Positions 5,912 to 6,919 of a stretch of 6,919 nucleotides of DNA are shown here, in pieces. The notes below the pieces were generated by a model, which saw only the letters and a program-made list of their open reading frames with translations, was not told the DNA's origin and searched no databases. The first letter of the stretch is position 1. Each line of letters opens with the position of its first letter. A program made the position numbers and the translations under genes. This DNA comes from Bacteroidota bacterium (lineage in GTDB: Bacteria > Bacteroidota > Bacteroidia > Flavobacteriales_D > Crocinitomicaceae): the NCBI GenBank assembly GCA_016866375.1, contig VGMK01000110.1:1-6919 (forward strand). Direction: 5' to 3'.

Positions 5912-6526
5912 ATGAAAGCCACGTTAACACTTTTCTTATTTGTGCTTATCGGAACAGGTAGTGCAATCTTTTCCCAAACCGTAACCATTGGAAAACAAGT
6001 ATGGATGACCAAGAATTTGGATGTTGCAACCTTTAGAAACGGCGACCCCATTCCTGAAGCAAAGACCTATGAAGAATGGGAAATAGCAGGAGAAAACAAA
6101 CAACCAGCATGGTGTTATTACAAGAATGACCCAGCGAATGGTGCGAAATACGGTAAGTTGTATAATTGGTATGCGGTAAACGATTCTCGTGGTTTAGCTC
6201 CAACTGGCTGGCACATACCTTCCGATGCTGAATGGACAGAACTTACCGACTTTTTAGGTGGAGAAGATGTTGCAGGCACAAAAATGAAAAGCAAAAGTGG
6301 TTGGGAGGAAGATGGCAATGGCACCAACGAAAGCGGTTTTTCAGGTCTTCCGGGCGGTAACCGTTACGACGATGACTCATTCAACGACATTGGCTACAAC
6401 GGTTTCTGGTGGAGTTCTACGGAGGGCGTTGCCTGGTCCCGCACCCTGGGTTTCGACGATGGCAGTGTGAGCAGGTTCGGCAGCGGTAGGCAGAGTGGGT
6501 TCTCTGTCCGTTGCCTCAGGGATTAA
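5912..6526 (+). CDS. Secreted FISUMP-domain protein with a putative DGR variable region
   Basis: A 204-residue protein of the Fibrobacter succinogenes major paralogous (FISUMP) family, whose biochemical role is not established. Residues 1 to about 21 form a Sec signal peptide (MKATL, a hydrophobic run, then SAIFSQ) without a lipobox cysteine, so export as a soluble or surface protein is expected. Family blocks follow in order: VWMTKNLDVATFRNGD (30-45), WCYYKND (67-73), YGKLYNWYAVND (80-91), GLAPTGWHIPSDAEWTEL (94-111), GFSGLPGGNR (142-151), GFWWSSTE (164-171) and the terminal GFSVRCLRD (196-204). Cys68 and Cys201 could pair. Residues 176-195 carry the codon pattern of a hypervariable region, described separately. 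The last 106 bases are about 62% GC by hand count, well above the rest of the gene. A repeat of its upstream region at the window end suggests that a paralogue follows. Confidence 0.85.
   Translation: MKATLTLFLFVLIGTGSAIFSQTVTIGKQVWMTKNLDVATFRNGDPIPEAKTYEEWEIAGENKQPAWCYYKNDPANGAKYGKLYNWYAVNDSRGLAPTGWHIPSDAEWTELTDFLGGEDVAGTKMKSKSGWEEDGNGTNESGFSGLPGGNRYDDDSFNDIGYNGFWWSSTEGVAWSRTLGFDDGSVSRFGSGRQSGFSVRCLRD
6437..6526 (+). other. Putative DGR variable region with invariant 3' end
   Basis: Fifteen codons (residues 176-178, 180-185, 187, 189-192 and 195) all end in C or T and encode a scatter of S, R, T, G, F and D. The intervening residues Leu179, Val186, Arg188, Arg193, Gln194 and Gly196 use ctg, gtg, agg, agg, cag and ggg, all ending in G. 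This is what adenine-specific mutagenic homing from a template of AAC/AAT codons would leave. The unvarying tail from 6500 to the stop would be the homing-initiation segment. No template copy or reverse transcriptase is in the window, so the call is inferred from codon structure and protein family. Confidence 0.5.
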
Positions 6527-6530
6527 ATTT

Positions 6531-6600
6531 ATTTGATTCATTTGACAATTTGACAATTTGATTATTTACCGCGAAGCGGTCAAATTTTTCAATTTTCAAA
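6531..6600. repeat. Tandem ATTTGA units forming an imperfect inverted repeat
   Basis: Roughly 8-base units ATTTGATTC, ATTTGACA, ATTTGACA and ATTTGATT (6531-6563) are followed by the hairpin ACCGC-GAA-GCGGT. A complementary TCAAAT/TTTTCAA side then runs to 6600, so the block is quasi-palindromic around 6574. ATTTGACA-type intergenic repeats are common in Bacteroidota. Confidence 0.6.
6568..6590 (+). terminator. Hairpin after the FISUMP gene: terminator or DGR-type cruciform
   Basis: ACCGC (6568-6572) and GCGGT (6576-6580) pair around the loop GAA. The stem can extend with TTT/AAA across a one-base bulge and is followed by a T run at 6585-6589. It starts 41 bases after the FISUMP stop, so it is a reasonable intrinsic terminator. 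DGR target genes often carry a hairpin just past the variable region, which is an alternative reading. Confidence 0.45.
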
Positions 6601-6651
6601 AGTTCCTTAATGATTTCGGCGTACATTAATCGTACAAAATTAAGAAAATAA

Positions 6652-6690
6652 AAAATCGTAAACACCTAAATGTTAGATATTTACGATTTT
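6652..6690. repeat. Long AT-rich inverted repeat (39 bp)
   Basis: AAAATCGTAAA (6652-6662) and TTTACGATTTT (6680-6690) are perfect 11-bp reverse complements. Inside them CTAA (6666-6669) and TTAG (6673-6676) pair again around the loop ATG, separated from the outer stem by a symmetric three-base internal loop. The outer stem is flanked by an A run on the left and T-rich sequence on the right, as in a bidirectional terminator. It could also be an operator or a small mobile-element relic. Confidence 0.55.
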
Positions 6691-6709
6691 AATTTGTGGT
6701 CTTATCTGA

Positions 6710-6907
6710 CATTTTTTCGAACCCCTTTTTGGAGGATTTGAACAAATTGAGCATACTTTATAAAGCGATTTATGCAAAGAACTTGACCCCGCGCAACGGC
6801 TGAATATACTTTGTAAACTTATGCCGTATGTATTGCCCAAAACAGAAAGCGTAAAACATACATTGGGAGAACCTGAAGCCCCAAAAAAGAATTGGTGGGA
6901 AAGTTAA
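6710..6907 (+). pseudogene. Decayed 3' part of an unidentified gene (longer copy B)
   Basis: One frame runs from a TGA at 6707 to TAA at 6905-6907 and is broken only by a TAA at 6761-6763. Before that stop it reads GGFEQIEHTL. After it come SDLCKELDPAQRLNILCKL, then MPYVLPKTESVKHTLGEPEA, and NWWES at the end. The part from ELDPAQR on looks like a real helical protein, faintly like small DNA-binding or terminase-small-subunit-like proteins of Bacteroidota, but I do not assign a family. There is no convincing start codon. An ATG at 6821 would give a 28-residue peptide. Its last 24 codons are duplicated at 5806-5880. Confidence 0.5.
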
Positions 6908-6919
6908 ATAATTTCAATA
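6833..6919 (+). repeat. Direct repeat, copy B (window end)
   Basis: Second copy of the 87-base block at 5806-5892, with six mismatches. It ends at the window edge in the sequence that, in copy A, leads into the -7 box and start of the FISUMP gene. By the 1027-base offset, a second start codon would fall near position 6939, outside the window. Confidence 0.85.

Noticed and set aside
6527..6919. A DGR template repeat or reverse transcriptase inside the window
   Set aside because: I compared the 3' part of the FISUMP gene with this stretch by eye and found no matching AAC-rich copy and no RT motif. If a DGR exists its core lies elsewhere.

Overview
The window reads as chromosomal DNA from a Bacteroidota, probably flavobacterium-like bacterium. 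The grounds are its AT-rich composition, the near absence of Shine-Dalgarno sequences, and copies of the Bacteroidota -7 promoter element TAnnTTTG just upstream of five of the six starts present. It also has a FISUMP-family secreted protein and intergenic palindromes of a kind common in that phylum. No tRNA, rRNA or CRISPR array was seen.

Left part (1-4245): surface-sugar genes. The window opens with the last 42 codons of an unidentified + strand gene, which runs tail-to-tail into hisH (-). hisH faces away from a hisF-type gene (+), which is followed by an N-acetyl sugar amidotransferase of the WbpG/PseA type (+). These three fit the acetamidino-sugar amidination set: HisH releases ammonia from glutamine, the HisF-like barrel passes it on, and the PP-loop enzyme adds it to an activated N-acetyl sugar. 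The HisF has lost the cyclase Asp11 but keeps the residues expected of the ammonia gate, so O-antigen or glycan modification is more likely than histidine synthesis. A palindrome-rich convergent gap (2858-3105) follows. Then comes a WecE/RffA-type sugar-nucleotide aminotransferase (-), predicted to make dTDP-4-amino-4,6-dideoxygalactose.

Middle (4246-5762): a divergent promoter region and the housekeeping tRNA-modification GTPase gene mnmE (+), complete with its C-terminal CIGK.

Right part (5763-6919): a FISUMP gene for a secreted protein, flanked by two copies of an approximately 87-bp repeat 1027 bp apart. The repeat is the 3' end of a decayed gene plus the start of the FISUMP upstream region. 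A second FISUMP-like gene therefore probably starts just outside the window, near 6939. The last third of the FISUMP gene has the codon pattern of a diversity-generating retroelement (DGR) variable region: fifteen positions that look variable all use NNY codons, and most of the fixed positions between them use codons ending in G. The stretch is GC-rich, about 62% by hand count. No reverse transcriptase or template repeat lies in the window, so any DGR would have to act from elsewhere. This is the most interesting signal here.
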